A stretch of 60,000 nucleotides of DNA from Symsagittifera roscoffensis (lineage: Eukaryota; Xenacoelomorpha; Acoela; Convolutidae). Below are positions 46,513-56,900 of this stretch, one piece after another. Positions within the stretch are counted from its first letter, which is position 1. Each line of letters opens with the position of its first letter. The notes beneath the pieces were generated by a model. It was not told the DNA's origin. It saw only the letters and a program-made list of their open reading frames with translations, and made no database searches. The stretch lies in NCBI RefSeq assembly GCF_963678635.1, contig NC_087068.1, positions 11,602,027 through 11,662,026 on the forward strand. The letters are read 5' to 3'. The position numbers and the translations under genes were made by a program.

Positions 46513-47569
46513 ATGATAGTGAGGCAAATTCCCTGCTGTCGTTTGAACCTTCGCGCGACCCCATATTTTATTAATCTTTCCCAGTATGCCCTCAGAAAAA
46601 GACGACTCCAACAACGGAAGAGAGTTACCAGATGAGCAGTTTTTGATGAGCAGTTTTTGTATAAAGAGTCCAATGCGTTAAGTGGAGGTTCAACTCTTGG
46701 GTGTTTTCGCTGATTGCACGTAATTGTTAGAAAAAAAACCATTTGTGTTCTAAAAGCTGCCGCCAATTGACGAAATTTACACTCAGTATCTTTTAAAATG
46801 AAGTTTAGTTGCTGCGAGAAAAGTCTAACATCACAACCATAAAAATTCAAGGTTTGAATAAATATCCAAAAATATTCTCGTAAAAAGCTTCCCTCTCAAC
46901 CTCAAACTTACCAGACAATCCGTTGCAAATTGAATGTATCTATGATTTGAGGAAGTTAACAACGAAACGTCCGTAACTCGTGTTCCGAAATGTTCAAAGA
47001 GACTCACAAAACCAATTTTTCTGCACTTTTTGTATAATGCGTACAAAAAAAGGTAAAGCACCAGATGTTGATTTATCTGCCAGATGTTTATTAAAAATTG
47101 ACAGAAAAAAAAGACCTTCAAGTTGCAAGAGCGACACTGATCCTTTTTTATTTAAAATTACGAAATTTGAATAAAGCGCTTCTATTTAAGGTTACCACTC
47201 AATGGTGGTTTCGGCCGGCATAAAATGGCAAGAAAAACATTCAACGAAATTTTTATTGGTAAGCTTTGACAATCTGAGTTACTTGGATTATCAATTTCTA
47301 TAAAAGAGTCAATGATGTCAGTATCGTAATTATTTAGGTAGTTGATAATCATGCATGTTGAGCTGAAAAATAGTAATGGTCTGCATCAAAAATGTTTTCA
47401 ATGTTTGTTTTCATCAAGGAAGTCTCTATCAGTTGACCATCCGCAGCATGCACGAGCTCATTTTCACTATGGTCTAGCACTGAACTATAATTCTGCATTT
47501 TCACAATAAGAATTTCATTTTCACATACAGCTTCACAGTGATGTGCACACAATGACTGCAAACACTCAA

Positions 47570-48093
47570 CAAGACTGCTCGTATCAGGGCGAAGCCCTGA
47601 ATGTTCCGACTGCCTTTTAAGGTTTATGGAGCAGTAATAACATTTAAAAATTCCCTGAAAAAAAAAATCAAATAAAATTTTTTTTCTAAAATTTGAATTT
47701 TTTTTGTGAAAATCATCCCCCCACACGCCATACAAAGTATAAAAGGATAAGTTTCGCTCCGTGAAACAAATCAATTATGGCTTCTTTCAACCAATTTGGA
47801 ACAATTTCTAAGACGGATTAACTCTCCGCTTACGCGTTAATAGCGCGAAATATATCGCGCGTTAATTGTCCCAAATTGGCCAAAATGGCAATCTTTAAAC
47901 CTCCGTAACTTTACAAAAAATGATCACAGGTAAAATGTCTTTTTAAATTTGAGCTCAGGACAACAATACCTTTCGAATGATGTAAAAAAATTCTGTCAAA
48001 AATGGCTAGTTAAAAAGTCTGAAATTTGTCTGAAGAAAAAAAAACCCACCCCGAGCACAATTATTCCGTTACTTTCGTATCGAAAGTCGGAAC
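47570..48093 (-). mobile_element. Helitron2/Helentron-like short element, copy E, with empty site in a sister unit
   Basis: Reverse-orientation copy. On the plus strand it reads CAAGACTGCTC...CGAAAGTCGGAAC. Flanks are CACTCAA and AATAGACGG. The orthologous position in unit 4 (~43596-43612) reads CACTCAATAAACGG without the element. The insertion therefore added the element plus AA, i.e. a 2-bp TT/AA duplication or insertion between two T's. All hallmarks of copy B are present, including the CAGGGCGAAGCCCTG hairpin. Confidence 0.85.
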
Positions 48094-48478
48094 AATAGAC
48101 GGACTTTTCCAATTAGACTTAAGGCTGCAATTCTCATACTTGCACTTAGCAACTGTATCTCTGCTGTATCAACTGTTACAAAACACTACGAACAGGACAT
48201 TTTATCGAAAATATAACATCAATTAAAATGAGTTATTGATCGTCTCTTCTTTTTTGTGAAGAAAAAATTTCTCAATTGTTCTTCTAAAGCTTCAAATTCA
48301 AGTCCAGGTTTCAGTTTTATCTTCTTAGTTGAATTTGTTGTGTTGATTGTGGTTGTTTTTTCAACAGGGAAGTGATCAAATTAGTACAAGGCATCATAAT
48401 GATTTGATTTCACGTAAGCGCACATTGTAACCGTTTTTGAGAACATCGGGTATCTCTATTTTGGTTGGTCTGCTTGAA

Positions 48479-48990
48479 TTAAAATAACAGTTTTGCTGTT
48501 GTGCTTATCAGCCCGATTCCGAGCTCCGAGGTTTTTCCAAAATTGAAATTTAATATCAATGTAAGTTAAGTTATTTGAAAATAAAAATTTGAGAAGCTGT
48601 TCTTTGGAAGCTCGACAGTTTTCTAAAGAGTGTGCAATTTTATAAACCTATTTTATCATCTCAGCGGACTGAATAGTATTTATCATAATTTAATTTATAT
48701 AGTTTACCATGACAAGCAGAAAAAAAATTGTAGTAATCTTCGAAACAATTTTTGGAGGAATCGGAGACAAACACTCAAATCACTGTCTTCAAAATCATTC
48801 TCAGTTATATTTTTAAGAGCAATAAAAAGACTCATTGGAAAGTAAGTTGCAGACTTCTTGCATTCGTTAAGTTGTGATTATGCTACGATGTAGTTCTTGT
48901 CAGTAAAAACATTCGTCAGATCTTCTGGTTATTGATATTCTTTCTCAGATACGTTTAAAGTCTCGAATGTGTCTTGGCAATTGGTTATAA
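48479..48990. other. Noncoding region
   Basis: Sequence beyond the end of the helicase array. A 71-codon plus-strand frame at 48630-48845 ends just before a GTAAGT-like site (GAAA|GTAAGTTG at 48841) but has no recognisable content. Confidence 0.35.
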
Positions 48991-50163
48991 ATGTTGTTTC
49001 AATCGCTGGAAGTAAAATATCACCTTTGACTGAAAGATTTCTGTTGTTAATGTTACTACTCCATTTTGACCGCCAACAGAATTTGACATGAAAAAAGTGT
49101 TTGAAAACTGCCCAAATTTAGTGTTTGTAGCGCCTCTTACTGAAGTTGTCAACGGCGCCAAAGATCAGAATAATTATGGTTTGGATTTCCCACCACCGGG
49201 TGTCATGCAACACGCCTTATTTTTAACTTCGAACCATTTCTGTGAGTAAAACACGAACAAATAACTAATCCTTTATCATCAACTGCAACTGAAGGCTTAC
49301 AAGCAAATGCTAAGAAGTTTGGTTGATTGTCTGAGTAATCTGAACGAATACTTTTAATTTTTTCCTGCCAGCAAGCTCCAAAAGAAATGAAACTTGGATC
49401 TAATTAGTTTAACACATAATGGAAACCAATAAAACAAACAAATTCGATGAGTTGACTCGAACCACAGAAACATCTAATTGATAGAAAAGCGTGCTTGTTC
49501 ATACATTTCTTATAATCTGAAAAAGTGTGCAAAGTGATCAGCATATGGAAGTTTTTATGATCACGTGTAAAAACCTCAAGAACAGAACTGGTTTTAAACC
49601 TCAATTGACATTTCATACGCAAGAAAAAACCACGGAGACTGAATCTGGAAAAAGAGTTTGTAAAAAAACTGTTGAAACAATAGATTTTCTCTTTTCAAGC
49701 AAACTGAGTAAATAACACATGGCCACGCATCTTTCCATTCCGGTACTCTAATGATGATATTTTTCAGACAACTATGACAAATTTTCAAATCACGTCTTTT
49801 GACGCACTTTTTTGCTTATTTTCTACTTTTAATACCTGATCTTAGATTTTCATCTATTATTGGAAGTTGGAGAGGATACCATTTTGTGGAAACTTGACCG
49901 CATTTCATGCAAGATGTATTGGAACCGAGCTGGAAATAAGTTAGGCAACTGGATGACAAATTGAAATCGATTTGGTAGTTCTTGACTTTAGTTGCGAAAG
50001 CGAAAATATTTTGATGTTGCTTGCCTTGTTCTAATTTCTCATTTGTAGAGTTTTTCTTTAAGTCTGCATAATCTTGACAAAGGTTGTATATTTTACTTGG
50101 TTTAAATTTTTTCTGCATCTTGAGATGCCTGTTGGTTATTGTTTGATGAATCCAACTTAACAA
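48990..50163 (-). pseudogene. Decayed minus-strand coding chain (probable transposon protein)
   Basis: Successive minus-strand frames look protein-like: a Cys-containing region SCMKCGQVSTKWYPLQLPII (50163-49816), then ICHSCLKNIIIRVPEWKDAW followed by PCVIY (49788-49594), then FISFGACWQEKIKSIRSDYS, VDDKGLVICSCFTHRNGSKL and NPNHNYSDLW (~49400-49160). Stops and frameshifts separate them. Direction and position make this the likely continuation of the OTU-containing frame upstream. I do not recognise these segments individually. Confidence 0.4.
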
Positions 50164-50641
50164 GGCTTAGAGATAATGATTTGTTTTGAAAATTAGTTAC
50201 CTTCATTTGAACAATTGTTGCCTTTTATTGTTTTAATTATTTATGAAACATAAAATAGTTTAAGTTGAAATTAAATTCAGTTGTGGCTTTGTTGTGTTCA
50301 TAATATTTTATTTTGTAGATAAAATTTTAGTTTCAATAATTAATTCAAAGTGTTGCCTAGAGTTAAAATGATATAGGAAAAATAGTGCGGTAATAATGAC
50401 CACTGAACTTATTGAACGTAAACCATTTGTCATTTGCATAAGAATCAGTGTAAACGACAACTTGTAAATTAAACAAACAACAAAAAGTAAAAGTTTCAAT
50501 ATCTCCTCCATTAACACTATCACGTCTCATTTATGCTTTCTCTGAATATTCAGAAGCAGTATAACTGGAATTGTTCAGTTGGTTTAGGGCTAAAATTTGA
50601 TGATGATTTATATTGTCACATAATTTTTTCCGCAAATGAGA

Positions 50642-50893
50642 CTACTGTATGTCTTGACTGCCTGAAAGAAAAAAGCTGAAACAACGGAACAAACAGTTGC
50701 CATCAGGTTTTATCGGAAAGCGTCGCTTTGGGAAAACACCGGTTAGTAGATGAACCGGAAAGAACTTCAATTTATAATTTTGAACCAATTGAAGGTTGTG
50801 CGTGGCTGTTAAAACTGTCAACCACATTGACAAAAGATAAGTTATTGGAGGTGCTGATTGATCGAAGATGGACTTCAGATGTTGTGATACCAT
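50642..50893 (-). pseudogene. OTU cysteine-protease domain fragment
   Basis: The minus-strand frame ends in FPIKPDGNCLFRCFSFFLSG then SQ. This is the OTU signature around the catalytic Asp and Cys (DGNCLFR followed by a hydrophobic helix and (T/S)GS). The frame stops within ~3 codons, so the rest of the domain, including the catalytic His, is lost or frameshifted. OTU domains occur in cellular deubiquitinases and are also encoded by animal Helentrons and some other transposons. The broken neighbours on the same strand favour a transposon relic. Confidence 0.6.
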
Positions 50894-51063
50894 TTCAAGA
50901 TTTTCACTGAGAACATCAATAAAATCAGGTTGCCGTTATTCTAAATAAAGAAAAATCATAGGCACCTCAAATTTTTTTATCATGGATAATGAAAAACATA
51001 GTGTTTTCACTTTTGTTTCTGGTTCAAAATCTCCTGATCTCCCCTTCTAAATCGATAAAAAGT

Positions 51064-51267
51064 TTAGCTGAGAATTTTTAAGAATATGGAACCAAATGTT
51101 ATAAATTGTTTTGGGGCATTATGATTCAGGTACAGCTCATCATCGGAGGTGAAAAAATTGTTGCATTGCGAACACTGCCTCGGCGTTTTCCTTTTTGGTA
51201 TCTTCGAAAGTTTGCATGTTTTCTGAAGTATACTATTTAAGTATGTAAGAATATTTGGACATAACAA
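51064..51267 (-). pseudogene. Frame with zinc-finger-like CxxC segment, upstream of the OTU fragment
   Basis: A 67-codon frame contains KRKTPRQCSQCNNFFTSDDE followed by LYLNH: two Cys and a His spaced like half of a C2H2 finger. It precedes the OTU fragment on the same strand. Probably part of the same decayed transposon protein; evidence is slim. Confidence 0.3.
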
Positions 51268-51773
51268 GTTCGTTCAGTACATCCAATTTTATGACAAAAC
51301 TCACTTCGAAGAGACTTTTTATGTTAATTCATCACCAAATAACGTCATTGAAATATAATGTCTAGAATCAAACTTAACAAATTCACGTTTTGAGCATAAG
51401 CAAGGCCACTATGCAATTATAATGATTTTCGCTTATTATTTCGTATGAGCCTTGATATTTGTCTCCCAGAAAATTACCCAATCGTTTTCACAGTGAAGGA
51501 CAAGATCCAGGCAAAGATATTGTTCGAAATATGATTTGTAGATTAACACCTTTTCGTTGTTGACAGTGACAAACAACCGCAAATTGGCAAAACAAACCAC
51601 GAGTCTTATGGCACATGATTTGATCTAAAAAATTTGTTTCTTTAACGCATTTTCATAAGCCTGGTCATGCTCCGTTTTCTTTTTTTTTCGATTAATTGAA
51701 ATTAGTTAAGAAAAACTATCTGTTTTTCATACTTAAGAGGGATTTTAAATAAAGTACGGTAAGTGAAAATTGT

Positions 51774-51885
51774 TTAATAATAACCGTCCACTCGTTTGCA
51801 TATCTGTTTGTAGATTTGGCAATATGTTACGCTTTCTGGATGAGCTTCGTGGTCAAAATCTTTAAGGAGACGGACATTAGAGCCC
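51774..51885 (-). pseudogene. C-terminal coding fragment cut by the gap
   Basis: Immediately next to the gap, the minus strand reads GSNVRLLKDFDHEAHPESVT, continues YCQIYKQICKRVDGYY and stops (51774-51776). The composition is protein-like and less A+T-rich than its surroundings. The upstream part lies in the unresolved gap. Family not recognised. Confidence 0.3.
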
Positions 51886-52085
51886 NNNNNNNNNNNNNNN
51901 NNNNNNNNNNNNNNNNNNNNNNNNNNNNNNNNNNNNNNNNNNNNNNNNNNNNNNNNNNNNNNNNNNNNNNNNNNNNNNNNNNNNNNNNNNNNNNNNNNNN
52001 NNNNNNNNNNNNNNNNNNNNNNNNNNNNNNNNNNNNNNNNNNNNNNNNNNNNNNNNNNNNNNNNNNNNNNNNNNNNNNNNNNNNN
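51886..52085. other. Assembly gap (200 N)
   Basis: Exactly 200 undetermined bases, a conventional placeholder length, so the true gap size is unknown. It abuts a tandem/inverted repeat on the right. Confidence 1.
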
Positions 52086-52320
52086 GCTTTTACTTGCGGA
52101 TTCCACTTACATTTTGCGGAATCCACTTACAATTGCGGAATCCAGAACAACTAGCTATAATTGCTTGTCGTGGAATCCGCAACAAAATAAATGAGCTGAC
52201 AAAATTTACGTTACAAGTATATGTACGCGGAATCCACGTAAATTTTGTAAGTGGAATCCACTCACATTTTGGAACATGTTTAAATACTTGTCTCTGGAAT
52301 CCAGAAACATACAGACACAA
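52086..52320. repeat. GCGGAATCCACTTACA-type minisatellite at the gap edge
   Basis: The core GGAATCCA (or GGATTCCA) occurs about eight times, mostly as GCGGAATCCACTTACAATTT, GTGGAATCC or TGGAATCCAGAA variants at ~20-50 bp intervals. Some neighbouring words (CGTAAATTTT / AAAATTTACG) are in inverted orientation. The array probably continues into the gap. Confidence 0.75.
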
Positions 52321-52447
52321 AATTGTGCGCCTCTCCAGTGCACAGTTTGGCCTCGTAATGAACTTCTATAACTTGTTCACGCGGTTTGACTTTTGGTTTT
52401 TTTTTAGTTTCATTTTCAAGCTATTTTTTTTTAATACTTGTTTTCAG

Positions 52448-52632
52448 CCCTAACGAAAGCACAGTGGCTGTGTGAGGAGGCGAAGGAGAAGGCGGTCACC
52501 GATGAGGAGGGGGAGAAGGAGATGAACAGGTGTGTGATGAGGGTGGCCAAGAGACTGAACAACGGGCTGGGGGTGCGGAAGGTGCTGAACAAGATGAAGC
52601 TAAAAGAGAGCGACGAGAACTACCCCACTATG
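52448..52632 (+). CDS. Exon of a secreted Cys-containing protein
   Basis: A TTGTTTTCAG acceptor is followed by a stretch with clearly higher G+C and codon-like structure, reading LTKAQWLCEEAKEKAVTDEE and later MNRCVMRVAKRLNNGLGVRK and LKESDENYPTM. Charged, helical and with two Cys. It starts in phase 1 (two bases of a split codon), compatible with the donor at 11038. The 3' limit is uncertain. ATG|GCTAGT at 52632 is a GC-type donor in phase 0, which fits the next exon. AAG|GTGCTG further upstream is also phase 0 but would discard coding-looking sequence. No family recognised. Confidence 0.55.
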
Positions 52633-53022
52633 GCTAGTGCCATTAACATCTTTTCATTTTTTCAAAGTCCGTTGCAAATACTGGCTGGGGCTTTGCAATT
52701 AGGAGCAAAATCACTATTGCTAAACTGATGAACTATTCCTGTGGATCTTCTTAATTGGTCCCATTATAGACCAAATACACTCTCTTTTCAAAAACTGTGG
52801 TTCAATCTGGGCGTGTTGAAATCAAAATGTTTCCATCTTGATCAGCTGTGCTTTGACATTTTACAAAATTTGAAGTTCATTATGATTGTATAAAGTTTGC
52901 TTTGATCAAAAATGAAGCAAAAGTAAAATATACTTAGAACTAATCGTTCAACCGTCGATCGCTTTTAAATTGTCAGTTATTAGTTCAAAGCCACCGTCTA
53001 TAACTCCACTTTTGTGTTGCAG

Positions 53023-53065
53023 AAGTACAATGCCCAAAGCATGAAGTTCTTGCTCACTGATGAAG
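53023..53065 (+). CDS. Small 43-nt exon
   Basis: TTTTGTGTTGCAG|AAG...GAAG|GTAGTT. Only phase 0 is open, reading KYNAQSMKFLLTDE plus one base. That base joins the GG at the start of the next exon to make Gly, giving LLTDEGRYGIIELMYRALPG across the junction, a smooth protein-like reading. Both splice sites and both phases agree with the flanking exons. Confidence 0.55.
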
Positions 53066-53174
53066 GTAGTTCACTTGAAGACAAAAACCAATTCTTTCCC
53101 TTTCATTTATCTATTCTTGATGTGTTGCTTGTTTATTTCAAACTTGTTCTGTGATCTGATTTAAACTTATTTAG

Positions 53175-53932
53175 GGCGATATGGGATCATTGAACTCATG
53201 TATAGAGCCTTGCCAGGCTGTCAGCTGCAGGTTCAAAACCAACCTGCAGAATCATCAGGTGCACCTGACTACGACTACACAGCAAAGCACAACAACAACA
53301 ATAACAACAACAATAACAACAACAACAACCAAAACAAAAACCCAGACTATTTCAATTATCATCCGGTCACCACGACAACTACAGTCCGCAAGTTCTACAC
53401 CCACGGCCCCATACCAGCGGCGAATCCCGGTAACCAAACAGTGGACACTGCTGGAGTTGTGCCACCGCCTATTGTTCAACCGGCTCCCAAAGTTCAGCCC
53501 TCAGTTGTTGCCCCTGCCAAACCGCCGGCTAACCAAAATCCGGTGGTTCCGCCGAATCAAATCCAACCGCCAATTAAAAAGAGAGAAATAGTGAAAAGAT
53601 CGTTTGATTATACCAGTGTGAACGACATCACGGGAAGCGATTACAATGACGCAATTGAAAATAACGGGGCGATGGACCCGCTGATATATGCCCAGAACAA
53701 AGTGCTGGCACTTGAATGCGCATTCCAAAAGGCTGTCAATCCTGCTCCTCCTAGATCCGACAAGCATTCATCTGAAACAGGAAAAGGCTCTTCCGAGACC
53801 AACGGCAACAGTCCATGGTCCGCTTTCAGGTCCTCGAAGACCAAAAGCGACGCCAATCAAAACCAGGATGAAAACTTGGTCGTAATTTGCATAATATCGA
53901 CTCTCGTGAGCTTGACGGCACTTAAGTTGTAA
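53175..53932 (+). CDS. Terminal exon: Asn-/Pro-rich protein with GPI-signal-like C-terminus
   Basis: The frame is open from the acceptor (TTATTTAG|GG) to TAA at 53930-53932, about 250 residues. It has a helical start RYGIIELMYRALPGCQLQ, an Asn run of about 13 encoded by AAC/AAT, and a Thr-rich patch. A Pro-rich linker (PPPIVQPAPKV, AKPPANQNP) holds one N-glycosylation sequon (NQT). Two dibasic sites (KKREIVKR) could be furin-type cleavage sites. A Ser-rich hydrophilic region leads to the hydrophobic tail LVVICIISTLVSLTALKL. A hydrophobic tail ending at the stop is typical of GPI-anchor signals, so the product is probably cell-surface. A type-I membrane anchor without cytoplasmic tail is the alternative. 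Function unknown. Confidence 0.7.
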
Positions 53933-56900
53933 TTACGACAAAATGGCACGAAACGGCAAACAAATTTAGATAAATATATTAAATGGAGCTGCCCTAAATC
54001 TAATTTGGAAAATTGCGACAATAGTTAATGATAAAAACCGACTAAAAAGATGGAGATAAACTAGCCAAAATGGCAAAATGATGAATCAATCAAAAATCGA
54101 AATCAATAAGACAAGTTCGAGAATTGTTTTATTTAACAAGGACAAGGAAAGAATTCAAAAGCAGTTGTGACAGGACTACTGCTGAAACATAGGCATTCAC
54201 TTAGACGGAAAACGACACGAGTTGATAAGCTTATAATTTGGAACTGATAATTATTTTCAAAGATGTGGCTTAATGAATTGGCAGCATATAGCAGATTTGC
54301 GAGCGATTGCGTGAAGTATCGATAAGTAGGAGGTGTAATGAACTTGTTGCGCGCTCAAAATTTATTTGATGCGATAAAAGTTAATTAGTAGCAATATTGC
54401 ATAAACCATGGTTGTCAGAAATACAAATTATTTGAAAAGTGTTTTTTTTTCAGATTTTTTTGATGTGAGGTTCTATCTATCTTTTTCTGAGGTGAGTAGG
54501 AAAAGATTTTGAAAGCAGCGCATAAAGTAGCACGTAGTGCTCTTAACTGTGCCAACATGTTACAATAGTTCAAACTAAACGCAAACTGATAACTACCTAA
54601 CGACCAAACAGAAAGATGAAAAACCTGAACACGATTAAGTGGGGCTCGATCTGTCTCCTTTGTTGGTTTGGTCAAATGCTTTACCATTTCACTACCAGTT
54701 AGTTGCTGGTATAGACTCACTCAATGGAACTCAAGAAAAGATTAGCTGTTTTAACATAAGTTATTGATTTGATAAGATTGACAAAATTGAAAAAAAAAAT
54801 GAATTTTAAACATACTGAAAAGAATTTTTAATCAAAGAAATAATTGAAATAATTGAGACCACTGGAAATTGCATGTCTTTAATTTTTTAATTTCAAAAAA
54901 ATGAAATTTCCAGTGCGAAATAACCTGAATATATGTTGAATTAATTTTAAAAAACAAGAAGTTTTTTTTTCTTTCGGATTGACGTTCGAAATTGCTCACT
55001 CATTTAAAGAGTGCACAACAGATACACTGGATCAACAACCTTTATGAGCAGAGAGAAAAAATGTTTTAAATAATTCACTGTCTCAAAATATGCAAGCTGA
55101 GCAAATTGAAAATGCGCCAAACTTTGTCTTCTATCCAGATTTGAAGAGGGTCATCCGGTGTGTGGAACCAAATTATACACGCCTATCTATGTAAGTAAGT
55201 ACTTATAAACATTTTTAGATTTAAAAAATTATTCTGATTTGCTTTTTTTTCGATCCCTATTGGAAACAAAATAAGATTTCTCCCAATGACGTGAATAAAA
55301 ATTAAAATTCTAGCTTGTCTTTTCCGAAATTTGGAAAGCCAGCTCAAACAAAAACCAGAAAAACTATTACTTTGTGAGATCGTCTTGTTCCGTTCGTGTA
55401 CGTAGAGTTAAAAACTAGAAGTGTCTCGTTGAAAGAGGATTAAACTTTCGCGCTGCGCGCGCTGGCACTTAAGTGTGACGGAAAAAGGCTGACCACTCAG
55501 ACCTCTAGATAGTGAGCCAACAGTGTTAACCACAATACTAATCGTTTAGGAAAAACTTACGAATAGAAAATATATCAAATCAATTTAAAAAAACTTAAAA
55601 GTTGATTAATTTCTTAAGGCAAAATTTCTTTAAAAAAAGTAGATGTTAAAATAAAAACTCTCAATTATGATACTAAATGATAACTAATCTACTCGAACAG
55701 CGCTGACTGGTTGAAACAGATGCCAAATCATCAGACTCGAGGCCCATAAATCACGGTTCAATTGTTGTTGGGATTTAAATGTTTGGCTCAGCTGACTTAA
55801 ATCAGTTAGAGCTGCCATTTATTATTCCTTATCATCGATAACGCTATCAATTCTAAGAACTAAGCAGAATAAAAAATAGTTTAGTAGAAACTTGAAAAAG
55901 CTAATATAGTTATCTCAAACAATAATAGTCTTAGAGTTACAATAACACTGGTTTTCGTTAAAAGCATTTTAGCGTTGTACAGAATATTAACGGTTTCTTA
56001 TAAAATTGCGTCAAATTTAATACAAAAACTTAGATGGGGAATCTCTAATTTTGTTTGATTTTTGATATTATTAACAAAAGGTCTGTTTTCTGACCCGAGA
56101 AAACCCATGCGTCTCGTAGTGTTTGCAATAGTGCTATTTGCCAATGATACTACGGGGATGCAACGCAGTAAAAAAATTGCTGTGAGTTTTTCAAAAAACA
56201 TTAAAAAAAGGAAAAATCGTTCCAAGTAAACTGCTTGGGTGTCAATCTGGGTAAAACTCAAATGATGAAACTAGATAATTTTTTTCAATTGTTTAATTAG
56301 TTTTTGGTATTTCTGCTCAAGTTCGAAACAATTGCAAGTATGTTGAGATGCTGAACGACAATAAACGTAATTTCAAACCACATAGTGAACGAAAGCAAAA
56401 AGACTTAATATACAGGCATTGCGTGGAAAGCCAAAAATTTTTTCTGTAATCAACAGATGCTTTAATTTTACAAAACTCATGTGAAACGGACAATCCAAAT
56501 TTACCTAACTGAGATTTTTGACATTACAAAAAGAAAATTGACAACAGTTTTTCTTAAACAAAGACATGAATCAGCCAAAAATCTAAGCAAAGACCATTAT
56601 CTGAAAGAGTAGTGCAGGACTAATGAGATTCCATTAGCAGTTTTTCCTTGTGTACTCAAAAATATCTGGACGTTTACGAGCTGTTTTTCATTCAACTTCA
56701 GCGCACTTGTTAAAAATTAAAAAAAAAATAATCATAACAATAAAAGATAACTCTGTTCCTAAAAAATCTTTTTTCCTCTCCAGGATACTCTACACGATGG
56801 ATGAGTAGTACTGCTCTTTAAAAATTTCCTTCAAGCGAATAATTTAGCTTTCAATTAAAGTGTGTAACTAGTTACAAAATTCAAAATCAGATTCAAATTC

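Larger units (their letters stand above)
45590..48478 (-). pseudogene. Upstream coding blocks of helicase unit 5, interrupted by an insertion
   Basis: The order matches units 2 and 4: a first block (48478-48100, more decayed), the Cys-rich ECLQSLCAHHCEAVCENEIL block (~47570-47349), FEHFGTRVTDVSLLTSSNHR (47121-46831), a decayed FILKDTECKFRQLAAAFRTQ block (46850-46497), a partly palindromic insert, and YLTRYASKLEEQAEAEILCE (46104-45883). A Helitron2-like element (47570-48093) splits the Cys-rich block. The array ends at ~48478, at the same sequence (GTTGGTCTGCTTGAA) where upstream blocks meet the helicase in units 3 and 5, marking a unit boundary. Confidence 0.5.

Noticed and set aside
52438-52728. 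Full 96-codon frame continuing to 52728 as coding
   Set aside because: Composition becomes intronic after ~52632 and the tail has no protein character; a splice donor near 52632 fits the next exon.
53255-53479. Minus-strand 74-codon frame rich in Val opposite the Asn run
   Set aside because: It is the antisense shadow of the AAC/AAT repeat in the plus-strand exon.
53198-53932. Start of translation at the ATG at 53198 as an independent 244-aa gene
   Set aside because: The frame runs on upstream to a good acceptor at 53174 and joins the 43-nt exon in phase, so the ATG is more likely an internal Met.
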